DNA from: Aliiroseovarius zhejiangensis
GTDB lineage: Bacteria; Pseudomonadota; Alphaproteobacteria; Rhodobacterales; Rhodobacteraceae
NCBI RefSeq assembly: GCF_014656375.1
Contig: NZ_BNCH01000004.1
Coordinates: 268,592 to 332,591 of the forward strand
DNA: 64,000 bases
Reading direction: 5' to 3'
This document shows, in pieces, positions 46,130-55,183 of this stretch (the first letter of the stretch is position 1; each line of letters opens with the position of its first letter). A program made the position numbers and the translations under genes. The notes under the pieces were generated by a model that worked only from the letters and a program-made list of their open reading frames with translations, did no database searches and had not been told where the DNA came from.

Positions 46130-46753
46130 ATGCCCAATATCTCCTCCCTCTTCGTGACCCGCCTATACCACGCTCAACTGTCCGAGTTTGACCCGAAGGT
46201 CAGCCAGGACGAGCTTTATGACAGCTGCTATTCCATCGCCGAGGATGACGAGGCCGGGCAGGAATGGTGCGAGGCCGAGGGCTATCCCGGCTACACCTCT
46301 TATGCCTCCCTGACCGACCTGCCCTGGCGTTTCCCGATCTTCAAGGATCTGGTCGACAGCTTGGACAAGCATGTCGCGGCCTTTGCCGAGGATCTGGAGT
46401 TCAATCTGGATGATCGCGAGTTGGTGCTGGAAGACATCTGGATCAACATCCTGCCCCCCGGCGGTTATCACTCGGCGCATATCCATCCGCATTCGGTCAT
46501 TTCCGGCACCACTTATCTGGCCCTGCCCGAAGGTGCTGGCGCGCTGCGCTACGAAGACCCGCGCCACGCCCGCATGATGGCCGCCCCGCCCCGCCGCAAG
46601 AATGCCCGGGAAGAACTGCAAGGTTTCATCACGAAACGCCCCGCCGAGGGCGATGTGCTGCTCTGGGAAAGCTGGCTGCGGCACGAGGTGATGCAGAACA
46701 CCGGCGAGGAAGAGCGGCTGTCGGTCAGCTTCAACTACAAATGGGGCGAATAG
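46130..46753 (+). CDS. Putative 2-oxoglutarate/Fe(II)-dependent oxygenase (TIGR02466-like)
   Basis: A 207-residue protein resembling a family of double-stranded beta-helix oxygenases known from marine bacteria and phages. Candidate iron ligands lie in GGYHSAHIHPHSVISGTTYL near residue 115 and in SWLRHEVMQNTGEEERLSVS near the C terminus, where Arg would bind 2-oxoglutarate. ATG 46130 was preferred over GTG 46112, but neither has a clear ribosome binding site. It stands alone; the substrate is unknown. Confidence 0.75.
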   Translation: MPNISSLFVTRLYHAQLSEFDPKVSQDELYDSCYSIAEDDEAGQEWCEAEGYPGYTSYASLTDLPWRFPIFKDLVDSLDKHVAAFAEDLEFNLDDRELVLEDIWINILPPGGYHSAHIHPHSVISGTTYLALPEGAGALRYEDPRHARMMAAPPRRKNAREELQGFITKRPAEGDVLLWESWLRHEVMQNTGEEERLSVSFNYKWGE

Positions 46754-46940
46754 ACTCGCCGGTCGGTGCGTCTCCGCCTGATGCAGACGACAACCGGGCG
46801 AAAAGCCGCGAAGCCAGCGGCAATCCCGGCGTGTGATATTGCATATCAACCCTGCCCCCGGCAGTTTCGCTTCGATTGGAACCCAGACGTTCGCAGGGTG
46901 TTTACCTAAAAGCCCAAACGAACAACGGATGGAGTGATTG

Positions 46941-47315
46941 ATGAAAACCGCAACCAACACCGCCCTGGCGCTCGTGCTGATACCGCTGCTCGCAACCGCC
47001 GGTTTTGCCGGAAACGGCAATGGCAAGGCAAAGGGGCATGGTCAGGCAAAGCGGATGCACGGTGGCGCGATTGTCCAGAACTGCCCGCCCGGACTGGCCA
47101 AGAAAAACCCGCCCTGCGTCCCACCCGGCCTTGCGAAACCACGGGTTGGCGACCATCTGGATGACTACGATTATTATCGTTTCACTGACTATGACCGCGA
47201 TCGGCTTGATCCGAACTATCGCTACTACCGCGTCGGGGAAATGATCTATCGCGCCGACCCGACCACCTTCAAGGTGATTGAAGTGATCGGATTGATGGAC
47301 GATCTGTTGCGCTAA
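46941..47315 (+). CDS. Secreted RcnB-like small protein
   Basis: A 124-residue exported protein: the Sec signal peptide ends near AGFAG at about residue 23. A Gly/Lys/His-rich stretch (GNGNGKAKGHGQAKRMHGG) and a Pro/Cys segment (NCPPGLAKKNPPCVPPGLAK) follow. The C-terminal RcnB-type motif is YYRVGEMIYRADPTTFKVIE. RcnB helps nickel/cobalt homeostasis in E. coli, but many relatives have unknown roles. GGAG lies 6 bases before ATG 46941. An NCPPGLAKK-type repeat occurs twice. Confidence 0.7.
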   Translation: MKTATNTALALVLIPLLATAGFAGNGNGKAKGHGQAKRMHGGAIVQNCPPGLAKKNPPCVPPGLAKPRVGDHLDDYDYYRFTDYDRDRLDPNYRYYRVGEMIYRADPTTFKVIEVIGLMDDLLR

Positions 47316-47561
47316 GCCCGTTGCAGGACTGCAAACCGACGACACCCCATGTCGGGAAACAGATGCCAGGCTGCACAGGTCTCGGCCCGCGCCGAACCCT
47401 GTGCTAGTCGTCATAGACACCGTTGAACAATGATGGTCGGACTGGTGGCAGCGACGAAGAAGTGCCGTAGCGAGAAATCCAGCGACAAGGCCGCGCCAAG
47501 TCTGCCCTCCGCCACATCCACAACGCCATCCATGCCGGTCATTTGACGGCCGATCACCAGG

Positions 47562-48170
47562 TCACCACATCGTCGACTTGGCGCGCGCAGGCCAGTCCCT
47601 GTCATAGGCCGCGCCGTCGAATGCGCCCGAAGTCAGGTCGGTCATCATCTGACCGATTGTCGGCAACCCCGCACTGTCATCCCCGCAGGACCACAGGTTT
47701 GATCGCACGATCGCGCGCGCGCACTGGGGATAGACCTCGTGAATGCGGATCACGATCACAACGCGGGGCTGCTTGCCGCCCTTGTCGAACCTCGCCCGCA
47801 GGTCGGCATCAGTTGTCAGGCGCGCCTGTCCATTCACGCGCATCACGTTCTTTGATCCCGGCACCATGAACATCAGCGACACGCGCGGGTCGCGGACGAT
47901 GTTGCGAAGGCTGTCGATCCGTTCGTTTCCACGCCAATCCGGCAGGGCGAGCGTCCGCGGATCAAGCACTGTCACCACAGACCCGTCATCCCCGCGCGGG
48001 CTGCCATCGGTGCCTTCCGGTCCCACTGTGGTCAACACGCAAAACCGCGAGGCTTCGATCCAGGTCCGATACGCCGATGTCAGGTGATCCGTCACTTTCC
48101 GGAGCGCCATCTCGACCGGGGTGCCATACAGCGCTTCAAGCTCTTCAACCGTCTCCAGAAAATCCATCAT
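47562..48170 (-). CDS. Pyridoxamine 5'-phosphate oxidase-like FMN-binding protein (MSMEG_1061-type)
   Basis: A 202-residue split-barrel flavoprotein. FCVLTTVGPEGTDGSPRGD near residue 43, LALPDWRGNERIDSLRNIV and VSLMFMVPGSKNVMRVNGQA are typical of this subfamily. It overlaps plsC by four bases and so probably ends the ftsEX-plsC transcript. The substrate is unknown. Confidence 0.85.
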   Translation of the reverse strand: MMDFLETVEELEALYGTPVEMALRKVTDHLTSAYRTWIEASRFCVLTTVGPEGTDGSPRGDDGSVVTVLDPRTLALPDWRGNERIDSLRNIVRDPRVSLMFMVPGSKNVMRVNGQARLTTDADLRARFDKGGKQPRVVIVIRIHEVYPQCARAIVRSNLWSCGDDSAGLPTIGQMMTDLTSGAFDGAAYDRDWPARAKSTMW

Positions 48171-48901
48171 GCACTCACTTCCATCCCAGCTTCCCGCATC
48201 AGCGCATTTGATCCGGTCTCGATCGTGTCTTCGAGCTGTTTCATGAAATCACTCAATTCAAGCCCCGGCTCGATGCGGGGATGGAACTCCACCACAGCAA
48301 GGCCGGGATAGCGCATAATGCCGTGGCGCTTCCAGAACACGCCCACATTGGTCGAGGCCGGCACGCAGGGTTGCCCGGTTTCGCGATACAGAACCCCCGT
48401 GCCGATCTTGTAGGGCTTGGTCTCGCCCGCCCCGACGCGTGTGCCTTGCGGAAAGATGATCAATTGCCCCGGCAGGGCAGCCCCCGATTTCACGTCCGCC
48501 AGCATCTGTTTGATCGCGGCCCCACGTTTGCCCCGGTCAACGGCAACGCAGCCGATACGATAGGCATAGTAGCCGAGGATCGGGGCCCATTTCAGTTGTT
48601 TCTTCATGATGAACTTCGGGCGCGGCACGGCCGAGGTGATCATGATGATGTCCAGAAAACTCTGGTGCTTGGAAGCGATCACCACCTCATCCGTCGGCGC
48701 CTCGCCACGAATTTCGGTCTGCAAACCCACCATCCAGCCTGCTGTCCAACGGACCCAGCGGCAATAGGTGTGGATCGCCGAAAACGCATAGTCACGCTTC
48801 AGGATCGCCAGCGGCGTGAAAAACACGGCCAGCACCGCCATCATCAGATACATCTGCACAATGAACACAAGTGACCGCAGCCATTGGAATGCGTGGCGCA
48901 T
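48167..48901 (-). CDS. plsC: 1-acyl-sn-glycerol-3-phosphate acyltransferase
   Basis: A 244-residue membrane acyltransferase. The catalytic motif reads KHQSFLDI (H-X4-D) near residue 76 and the substrate motif FPQGTRVGAG near 150. A hydrophobic N terminus at about 8-32 anchors it. It makes phosphatidic acid for phospholipid synthesis, though lysolipid-specific relatives exist. Its start overlaps the ftsX stop (TGATG). Confidence 0.9.
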   Translation of the reverse strand: MRHAFQWLRSLVFIVQMYLMMAVLAVFFTPLAILKRDYAFSAIHTYCRWVRWTAGWMVGLQTEIRGEAPTDEVVIASKHQSFLDIIMITSAVPRPKFIMKKQLKWAPILGYYAYRIGCVAVDRGKRGAAIKQMLADVKSGAALPGQLIIFPQGTRVGAGETKPYKIGTGVLYRETGQPCVPASTNVGVFWKRHGIMRYPGLAVVEFHPRIEPGLELSDFMKQLEDTIETGSNALMREAGMEVSA

Positions 48902-49806
48902 CAGCGTTTCTCCTGCAACACGGTCCGGGCAGTCTGCCGCGTGGCGGCAAATGCCACAAGGGCAGCAAGTGGCGGGATCAGCAACGGCCACAACCACTGC
49001 CAGCCTTCAAACCCCAGATCTGTCAGGAAATTTCCCTGCTCGCCCGACGAGGGCATCAGAAACACGGCCAACGCCCCCAGAACCGTCCCGACAGACGCGC
49101 CGCCCAGCGCGCGCAGGGTATAGCGACGCACGAATGCATTTGCGATATAGCTGTCCTGCGCCCCCACGAGGCGCAACACGCGGATCACCTGCTCATTGGC
49201 AGCCAGCGCCGCCGACGCCGCCAGCGTGATCACCACGCCTGCTAGGGCGCCAATCAGGACGATGGACACAAAGCCCAGCGCGCGCAGGCGCTTGGCGGCC
49301 CTGACCAGCGGTTCACGCCAGCGGGTATGATCGTCAAGGATCGCCCCGGGCGCCTCGCCCGCCAATCGGGCGCGCAGCCCTTCAGCATCGAATCCATCGC
49401 CCTCTTCGATCACTTCGATCAGCCGGGGAATGGGCAACTGATCCAGTGGCAGATCAGGACCGAACCACGGGGCAAGCAGGGCGCGCTGCTCGTCATCGCT
49501 CAGGGGGCGGGCATTCCCGATCCCCGGTGTGGTGGCCAGGATGTCCATCACGGTCAGAACCTGCGCGTCCATCTGGTCAACCGGCGCGTTGATGCGGATG
49601 GTCGAGCTTTTGGCCAGCGCCTCGCCCCACCGATCCGCCACCCGGCCCGTCGCGAGCGACAAGGCCAGTGCAAAGACGGCCAGAAACGCCATCGACGCGG
49701 CGGCGAACACCGTCAGGCGGGCGGTATAGCCGGTCGGGGGCACAAGCCGGTCCGCCTGTGCGTCCCCGGCAAGAAAACGCAGGAAAGAGCCAAGCCGCGC
49801 GTTCAT
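48901..49806 (-). CDS. ftsX: Cell division protein FtsX
   Basis: A 301-residue permease-like protein with TM1 at about 28-50, a large extracytoplasmic loop, and three more TMs at about 172-198, 225-247 and 270-290. AANEQVIRVLRLVGAQDSYI near residue 200 is the family core. With FtsE it regulates peptidoglycan hydrolases at the septum. It overlaps ftsE by four bases. Confidence 0.93.
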   Translation of the reverse strand: MNARLGSFLRFLAGDAQADRLVPPTGYTARLTVFAAASMAFLAVFALALSLATGRVADRWGEALAKSSTIRINAPVDQMDAQVLTVMDILATTPGIGNARPLSDDEQRALLAPWFGPDLPLDQLPIPRLIEVIEEGDGFDAEGLRARLAGEAPGAILDDHTRWREPLVRAAKRLRALGFVSIVLIGALAGVVITLAASAALAANEQVIRVLRLVGAQDSYIANAFVRRYTLRALGGASVGTVLGALAVFLMPSSGEQGNFLTDLGFEGWQWLWPLLIPPLAALVAFAATRQTARTVLQEKR

Positions 49807-50477
49807 AGATCCGCCCCCGCCTGATGAAGCTGCTTGTTCGATATGCGCAGCACCCGGGCCTGTATCTGCGCCTTGGCAGATCGGATCAGGTTCATGTCGT
49901 GGGTGGCAATCAGTACCGTCTTGCCCATCTTGTTCAACTCGACCAGCAGGCGCAGAAGGCGCAGCGACATATCCCAGTCGACGTTTCCGGTGGGCTCATC
50001 GGCCAGGATGACATCGGGCGACATCACCACCGCACGGGCCAGCGCCGCCCTTTGCCGTTCACCACCCGACAACTCCGGCGGTTTCGCATCGCGCTGCGGG
50101 GTCAATCCGACCCAGGCCAGCAGGTCGTCCAGTTCGGACGGGTGTTCCAAGCTGCGTCCGGACACGGTCAGCGGAAGAGAGACGTTTTCGGCGACGTTCA
50201 GATGATCCAGAAACTGGCAATCCTGATGCACCACACCAATCCGCCGTCGCGCCCTGGCAACATCGTCGCGCGACATCTGTTGCGTGTCCTGATCAAACAG
50301 CGATACACGCCCCCGTGTGGCGGTCAGTTCGGCATAGCACAGCTTGATCAGAGTCGTTTTCCCGGCCCCTGACGGACCTGTCAGAAAGTGGAACGACCCC
50401 GGTGCAAGTTTCATGGAAATGTCGGATAAAAGAGTGCTGCCCCCATATCCGTAGGACACTTGTTCCAGTTCGATCAC
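49803..50477 (-). CDS. ftsE: Cell division ATP-binding protein FtsE
   Basis: A 224-residue ABC ATPase. Walker A is GPSGAGKTTLIKL near residue 36, the Q-loop VVHQD, signature LSGGERQR and Walker B VILADEPTGNVDWD. It is divergent from the zinc-ribbon protein gene, with 158 bases between. Confidence 0.95.
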   Translation of the reverse strand: MIELEQVSYGYGGSTLLSDISMKLAPGSFHFLTGPSGAGKTTLIKLCYAELTATRGRVSLFDQDTQQMSRDDVARARRRIGVVHQDCQFLDHLNVAENVSLPLTVSGRSLEHPSELDDLLAWVGLTPQRDAKPPELSGGERQRAALARAVVMSPDVILADEPTGNVDWDMSLRLLRLLVELNKMGKTVLIATHDMNLIRSAKAQIQARVLRISNKQLHQAGADL

Positions 50478-50552
50478 ACGATGCCCTCGCCTCTGTTTGG
50501 CGACAGTTTTGCCTCAGCCATGCGTTTGTTTCAATGCACTGCTTGCAATGAT

Positions 50553-50582
50553 TTGATTTTCGCCGGGAAACTGGCATATTTA
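50553..50582 (+). promoter_or_regulatory. Candidate promoter of the zinc-ribbon protein gene
   Basis: TTGATT (50553-50558) and TATTTA (50577-50582), 18 bases apart, lie 53 bases before the ATG. Both boxes are acceptable matches. Confidence 0.4.
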
Positions 50583-50635
50583 GGTCGAAGTGGCAGGAAA
50601 AACCCGGGTCGAATGCCGGGGATCGAGGAAAGCAT

Positions 50636-51493
50636 ATGCGTCTGGTTTGCCCAAGTTGCGGCGCGCAGTACGAAGTTGATGACCGTGTGATGCCCGAAAC
50701 CGGGCGCGACGTTCAATGTTCAAATTGCGGACATGGTTGGTTTCAATTGCCGCCCAGCGCAGAAAAAGCGGCTGCGGAAAAGGCCAGCGCGCCTTCCCCA
50801 TTCGACGACATCGACGAACTGGACGACGTGGCGGAAGAAACGCCAACCGCACCAATCAGCGAAGTCGCGAATGCGCGCCCGGCAGACACAGCAGACGCGC
50901 CCAAGGACACGCCATCCGAAGGCAGCGTCGCCGATACCCCGCCCGCACGGCAGTTGGACGACGGCGTCCGCTCGATCCTGCAAGAAGAGGCCGAGCGGGA
51001 ACGCAAAGCCCGCGAAAGTGAACGCGAGGGTCTGGAAACCCAGCCCGATCTAGGGCTGGACGATGCCCCGGCGACCACCTCCGACAACATCGACAAGATG
51101 ATGGCGGATGAACAAGCAGCGGTCGAGGACGACGTTGCAACCACATCTGACGACATCAAGGCCCGCAACGTCCTTCCCGATATCGAGGAAATCAACTCGA
51201 CCCTCGATGCCCCCGCGGACGATCCGTCCGAGGTCGCCACAGCCCCCGCGGACAGGGCCGAAGCGGCAAGTGGCGGGTTCCGTCGCGGCTTTATCCTTGT
51301 CGTGGCCCTGGCCTGTCTGCTGGCCATCCTTTACATCTTTGCGCCGGTCATCGGGGAGCGTATTCCCGCCATCCGGCCCGCGATGGATCAGTACGTCGCC
51401 CTCGCGGACACGGTGCGCATCGGATTGGAAAAACTCATGCGCTCGGCGATCGGCAAGATGCAGGGCCTGATCGACAAACCTGAAGCCAGCTGA
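50636..51493 (+). CDS. MJ0042-type zinc-ribbon membrane protein
   Basis: A 285-residue protein with an N-terminal zinc ribbon (C5-C8 and C28-C31, QCSNCGHGWF). A long acidic, Ala/Pro/Thr-rich disordered region spans about 40-210. One TM helix lies at about 219-240 (GFILVVALACLLAILYIFAP), followed by a short C-terminal segment. The layout is common in alphaproteobacteria; the function is unknown. It may be an envelope-associated regulator downstream of ftsE, but that is only position. Confidence 0.85.
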   Translation: MRLVCPSCGAQYEVDDRVMPETGRDVQCSNCGHGWFQLPPSAEKAAAEKASAPSPFDDIDELDDVAEETPTAPISEVANARPADTADAPKDTPSEGSVADTPPARQLDDGVRSILQEEAERERKARESEREGLETQPDLGLDDAPATTSDNIDKMMADEQAAVEDDVATTSDDIKARNVLPDIEEINSTLDAPADDPSEVATAPADRAEAASGGFRRGFILVVALACLLAILYIFAPVIGERIPAIRPAMDQYVALADTVRIGLEKLMRSAIGKMQGLIDKPEAS

Positions 51494-51546
51494 GCTGACC
51501 ACATCGGAAGTGTTGCATTCACGCGGCGCGACAGGTGCCGCCAAGC

Positions 51547-52407
51547 TCAGTTGCTGCGAAAAATTCGTGATTCCCCGATCATCTCTTCAAGGGCCGTGAT
51601 CCGGTCCGTGCTGTCGCTGCGGCTTTGGATTTCGGCCACCAATGCCTCGATCAGGAAGTTGATGGCCAGCGTCGAATCCCAGCTTGACGGGACCTCGACC
51701 ATGCTGCGGAAACAGAAGGTGGCATAGCGTTCGATCGGGGATCCCCACTGATCGGTGAACAACACCACATTTGCCCCCTGGTCGACCACCAGCTTCGCCA
51801 GACGCTCCAGTTCCTTTTCATAGCGGCGAATGTCGAACACGATCAGCGTTGCGTTTTCGTCCATATCCAGCAGCGATTGCGGCCAGACGCTGGGCGAAAA
51901 ATCCAACTGCGCGACACCGGGGCGAATGATCTGAAGGTGGTTGAAGAAATAATGCGCGTTTGACCGGGTGATCCGCCCCCCCAGCAAATAGAGCCGCCGG
52001 TTTGGGTCAGACAACAGTGCCGCCGCCTTGTCAAATTCGTCCAGATCCAGCCTTTCAAGGCTGCGGTTGATGTTGCGGGAAACGGCTTCGGCAAAGCGGC
52101 TGACGATATGGTCCTTGCCCGCCGACAGTTCCGCGGTTTCCAACTTGGCCAGCGGCTCTTTCATCCGGGCGGCGATTTCTTCGCGGATGGCGTCTTGCAG
52201 GTCAGGAAAACCCTGATAGCCCAGCTTCCGCGCCAGCCGGATGATCGTGGGCGTCGACACCTCGGCGCTTTCAGCCAGCTTCGTGATCGACTGCAACCCC
52301 GCCACCAAACTGTCATCCAGAAGTGTTGCGGTCAGGCGCCGTTCAGCCGCCGTCAATTCGTCCTGCTTTTCCCGGATCAGATCTTTGACGAGGGGTTTCT
52401 TTCCCAT
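51547..52407 (-). CDS. MurR/RpiR family transcriptional regulator
   Basis: A 286-residue regulator with an N-terminal RpiR helix-turn-helix (about 35-65, VSTPTIIRLARKLGYQGFPD) and a C-terminal SIS sugar/ligand-binding domain (about 125-260, RRLYLLGGRITRSNAHYFF). It is divergent from the TRAP/glutamine-synthetase-like operon. Two matching palindromes lie in the gap, so it probably controls that operon and itself. The ligand would be the substrate or an intermediate. Confidence 0.92.
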   Translation of the reverse strand: MGKKPLVKDLIREKQDELTAAERRLTATLLDDSLVAGLQSITKLAESAEVSTPTIIRLARKLGYQGFPDLQDAIREEIAARMKEPLAKLETAELSAGKDHIVSRFAEAVSRNINRSLERLDLDEFDKAAALLSDPNRRLYLLGGRITRSNAHYFFNHLQIIRPGVAQLDFSPSVWPQSLLDMDENATLIVFDIRRYEKELERLAKLVVDQGANVVLFTDQWGSPIERYATFCFRSMVEVPSSWDSTLAINFLIEALVAEIQSRSDSTDRITALEEMIGESRIFRSN

Positions 52408-52438
52408 TTGTTATCATTCCAATCATAGATCTCGGCGC

Positions 52439-52454
52439 TGTAGCAATAACTACA
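52439..52454. promoter_or_regulatory. RpiR operator 1
   Basis: TGTAGCAATAACTACA, with flanking C/G extending it to a perfect 6-bp palindrome arm (CTGTAG...CTACAG) around caataa. It lies 9 bases upstream of the operon -35 box and close to the start of the regulator gene. Confidence 0.7.
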
Positions 52455-52463
52455 GAATACATC

Positions 52464-52493
52464 TTGACACAAGCAGACTCGGTGTAGTGATAA
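52464..52493 (+). promoter_or_regulatory. Promoter of the RpiR-controlled operon
   Basis: A perfect -35 TTGACA (52464-52469) and TGATAA (52488-52493) 18 bases later; GATAAT at 19 bases is an alternative -10. The -10 lies within operator 2. Confidence 0.65.
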
Positions 52494-52498
52494 TTACA
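52483..52498. promoter_or_regulatory. RpiR operator 2
   Basis: TGTAGTGATAATTACA matches operator 1 at 13 of 16 positions and covers the -10 box. The two sites are 44 bases apart centre to centre, about four helical turns, which fits a looping or cooperative repressor. Confidence 0.7.
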
Positions 52499-52524
52499 TA
52501 ACGGCAAACAGGGGGGCAAGGAGA

Positions 52525-53301
52525 ATGCTCGGAACAGCTTGGCCGGCGGCCGCGCTGATCGGTGCTGCGGGCATGGCGCCCATAGTTCTGGTCTGCGAGC
52601 ACGCATCCCATTTCATTCCGCCCGAATACGGCGCGCTCGGGCTGGAGGGCGATGCTCTGCTGTCACACGCCGCCTGGGATATCGGGGCGCTGGACGTGGC
52701 CAAGTGCCTGAGCACCCGGCTGGATGCCCCCCTTGTCGCCGGTCAGGTCTCGCGCCTGGTTTACGACTGCAATCGACCGTTGGAAGCCCCCGATTGCATC
52801 CCCGCTCGAAGCGAATTGATCGACATTCCGGGAAATGCCGGCCTTAGCGATACCCAAAAGCAGCAACGTTTCGACACCGTCCACACCCCGTTTCATGCGG
52901 TGGCCGATCAGGCGATCGACCGACAGCTTGCGCGATCCGATGCACCGTTCCTGCTGGTCACGGTGCACAGTTTCACCCCCGTTTATCATGGGCAACGCAG
53001 GACGCTGGACATCGGCTATCTGCACGACAGGAACAGCCGCGCAGCCGAAGCGGCTCTGAAAATCGAACAAGAACTCGGCGTCTTTCAGACCGCGATCAAC
53101 GAACCCTATGCGGCGCGCGACGGCGTGACCTATTCGCTGGCCAAACATGCCGAATCGCGTGGGCTGGACAATGTCATGATCGAAATCCGCAACGATTTGA
53201 TTGACACACCTGCAACCGCCGAAACCATGGCTGATCATCTCGCCAAGACGCTGAAACAGGTCATGGAAAACCTCACCTCATCGGAAGCTGTCAAAACATG
53301 A
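52525..53301 (+). CDS. N-formylglutamate amidohydrolase family protein
   Basis: A 258-residue zinc amidase-type protein. The family core is VLVCEHASHFIPPEYGALGL near residue 21, followed by DIGALDVAKCL, VAGQVSRLVYDCNR and LLVTVHSFTP with candidate metal His/Glu residues. No histidine-utilisation genes lie nearby, so the classical role in histidine breakdown is unlikely. In this operon it could hydrolyse a gamma-glutamyl amide made by the ligase at 56283, which is inference. AAGGAGA gives an excellent start at 52525. It overlaps the next gene by ATGA. Confidence 0.88.
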   Translation: MLGTAWPAAALIGAAGMAPIVLVCEHASHFIPPEYGALGLEGDALLSHAAWDIGALDVAKCLSTRLDAPLVAGQVSRLVYDCNRPLEAPDCIPARSELIDIPGNAGLSDTQKQQRFDTVHTPFHAVADQAIDRQLARSDAPFLLVTVHSFTPVYHGQRRTLDIGYLHDRNSRAAEAALKIEQELGVFQTAINEPYAARDGVTYSLAKHAESRGLDNVMIEIRNDLIDTPATAETMADHLAKTLKQVMENLTSSEAVKT

Positions 53302-53816
53302 CTGCACTTCGCAAATTCATCAGCTTTGTTGACCAGATCAACTATCGTATCGGACGGGTGACCATGTATGGCATCTTCGTCATGATGGCGATCCTGCTGT
53401 GGTCCTCGATCTCGAAGACCTTTTTCAACCCGTCGCTCTGGACACTGGAAATGGCGCAGTTTGCGATGGTCGCCTATTACATTCTGGGCGGACCATACTC
53501 GATCCAGATGGGGTCGAACGTGCGGATGGACCTTCTGTATGGCGGCTGGAGCACACGACGAAAGGCCGCGGTGGATTGCGTCACGGTCCTGTTCCTGATC
53601 TTCTATCTGGCGATCCTGTTATGGGGCGGGATCGACAGCACCGCCTATTCTTTCAAATACGGAGGCGAACGCAGCCCGACCGCGTGGCGCCCGTATCTCT
53701 GGCCCATCAAGGTGATCATGTGCATCGGCATCACGCTGATGCTGCTGCAAGCAATATCCGAACTGTTCAAAGACATTCTGCGCCTGCGCGGCGAGGAGAT
53801 CGACAATGTCGTATGA
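53298..53816 (+). CDS. TRAP transporter small permease subunit (DctQ family)
   Basis: A 172-residue four-TM protein with segments at about 22-42, 47-66, 87-108 and 132-153. It contains WTLEMAQFAMVAYYILGGPY and YGGERSPTAWRPYLWPIKVI. It is the small membrane component of a sodium-driven TRAP importer. It overlaps both neighbours (4 and 11 bases). Confidence 0.92.
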   Translation: MTALRKFISFVDQINYRIGRVTMYGIFVMMAILLWSSISKTFFNPSLWTLEMAQFAMVAYYILGGPYSIQMGSNVRMDLLYGGWSTRRKAAVDCVTVLFLIFYLAILLWGGIDSTAYSFKYGGERSPTAWRPYLWPIKVIMCIGITLMLLQAISELFKDILRLRGEEIDNVV

Positions 53817-55131
53817 GATGATTGCGATCTTCATGTTCGCAACCATGATGGCGATGCTTCTGACCGGGCAGCGCGTGTTTGGTGCCATCGGCTTTGTTGC
53901 CGTGATTGCGGCGCTGGTGCTCTGGGGCGACCGGGGCGGGTATGACATCGCGTTTTCGTCCGCGATGAAGCTGATGAAATGGTATCCGCTTCTGACCCTT
54001 CCGATGTTCATCTTCATGGGCTATGTGCTGTCGGAATCAAAGATCGCCGATGACCTTTACAAAATGTTCCATGTCTGGATGGGCGGGCTGAAAGGCGGGC
54101 TGGCGATCGGCACGATTGGCCTGATGGTGCTGATCTCGGCGATGAACGGGCTGAGCGTCGCGGGCATGGCCATCGGCGCGACGATTGCCCTGCCCGAGCT
54201 ACTGAAACGGAACTATGACAAGCGAATGGTGACGGGGGTCATTCAGGCCGGATCATCGCTGGGCATTCTGGTGCCGCCATCGGTGGTGCTGGTGCTCTAT
54301 GCGATGATCGCCCGCCAGCCTGTTGGGCAATTGTGGCTGGCCGGTGTCGTTCCGGGCCTGATGATGGCCGCGATGTTCATCATCTACATCGCCGTGCGTT
54401 GCCACCTGAACCCGACCCTTGGCCCTGCCCTACCGAAAGAGGACCGCGACATTCCGATGTCCGAGAAACTGGCGCTTCTGCGCGCCGGGATGCTGCCGCT
54501 TGTGATCTTTGCCGCGATGATGGTGCCTTTTGTCAACGGCTGGACCTCGCTTGTCGAAAGCTCGGCCATTGGTGCGCTGACGGCCTTTCTGGCGGCGGTC
54601 GTGAAGGGACGGATGACCCGCGAGGTATTTGAAACCTCGGTCCGCATGACCCTGGGTATCAGTTGCATGTTCATGTGGATCATCCTGGCCGCGCTGGCCT
54701 TTGGTGCAGTTTTCGACGGGCTGGGCGCCGTGAAAGCGATCGAAACCCTATTCACCGAACGGCTGGGCCTGAACCCGTGGGTCATCCTGATCCTGATGCA
54801 GCTGAGCTTCATCCTGATGGGCACGTTTCTGGACGATACCGCGATGCTGGTCATCGTGGCGCCCCTTTATGTGCCGCTGGTCGCCGCGTTGGGTTTCGAC
54901 CTGATCTGGTATGGTGTGCTTTATACGATCACGACTCAGATTGCCTATATGACGCCGCCCTTCGGCTATAACCTGTTTTTGATGCGTGCCATGGCACCGC
55001 CGGAAATCACGCTGCGCGATATCTACGGCTCGATCCTGCCGTTCGTGCTGGTGATGGTGCTGGCGCTGACGCTGGTCATCCTGTTCCCCGACATCGCGCT
55101 GTGGCTGCCGGGGTGGGTTTATGGAAACTAG
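53806..55131 (+). CDS. TRAP transporter large permease subunit (DctM family)
   Basis: A 441-residue membrane protein with about twelve hydrophobic segments. KLMKWYPLLTLPMFIFMGYV, AGSSLGILVPPSVVLVLYAM and GTFLDDTAMLVIVAPLYVPL are typical of DctM. It forms the transport channel with the small subunit. Confidence 0.94.
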   Translation: MSYEMIAIFMFATMMAMLLTGQRVFGAIGFVAVIAALVLWGDRGGYDIAFSSAMKLMKWYPLLTLPMFIFMGYVLSESKIADDLYKMFHVWMGGLKGGLAIGTIGLMVLISAMNGLSVAGMAIGATIALPELLKRNYDKRMVTGVIQAGSSLGILVPPSVVLVLYAMIARQPVGQLWLAGVVPGLMMAAMFIIYIAVRCHLNPTLGPALPKEDRDIPMSEKLALLRAGMLPLVIFAAMMVPFVNGWTSLVESSAIGALTAFLAAVVKGRMTREVFETSVRMTLGISCMFMWIILAALAFGAVFDGLGAVKAIETLFTERLGLNPWVILILMQLSFILMGTFLDDTAMLVIVAPLYVPLVAALGFDLIWYGVLYTITTQIAYMTPPFGYNLFLMRAMAPPEITLRDIYGSILPFVLVMVLALTLVILFPDIALWLPGWVYGN

Positions 55132-55183
55132 AGGAAAGAGCCTGACGAAACAGGCCGCAACATTGCAACAAGGAGAGAAAGAA

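Noticed and set aside
47316..47561. Gene in the gap between the RcnB-like and PPOX-like genes
   Set aside because: The only open frame (47411-47605, minus) overlaps the PPOX gene end and has no motif or binding site; I see nothing else in the gap.
52525..53301. Histidine utilisation gene hutG
   Set aside because: No hutH, hutU, hutI or hutC lies nearby; the context is a TRAP and ligase operon.
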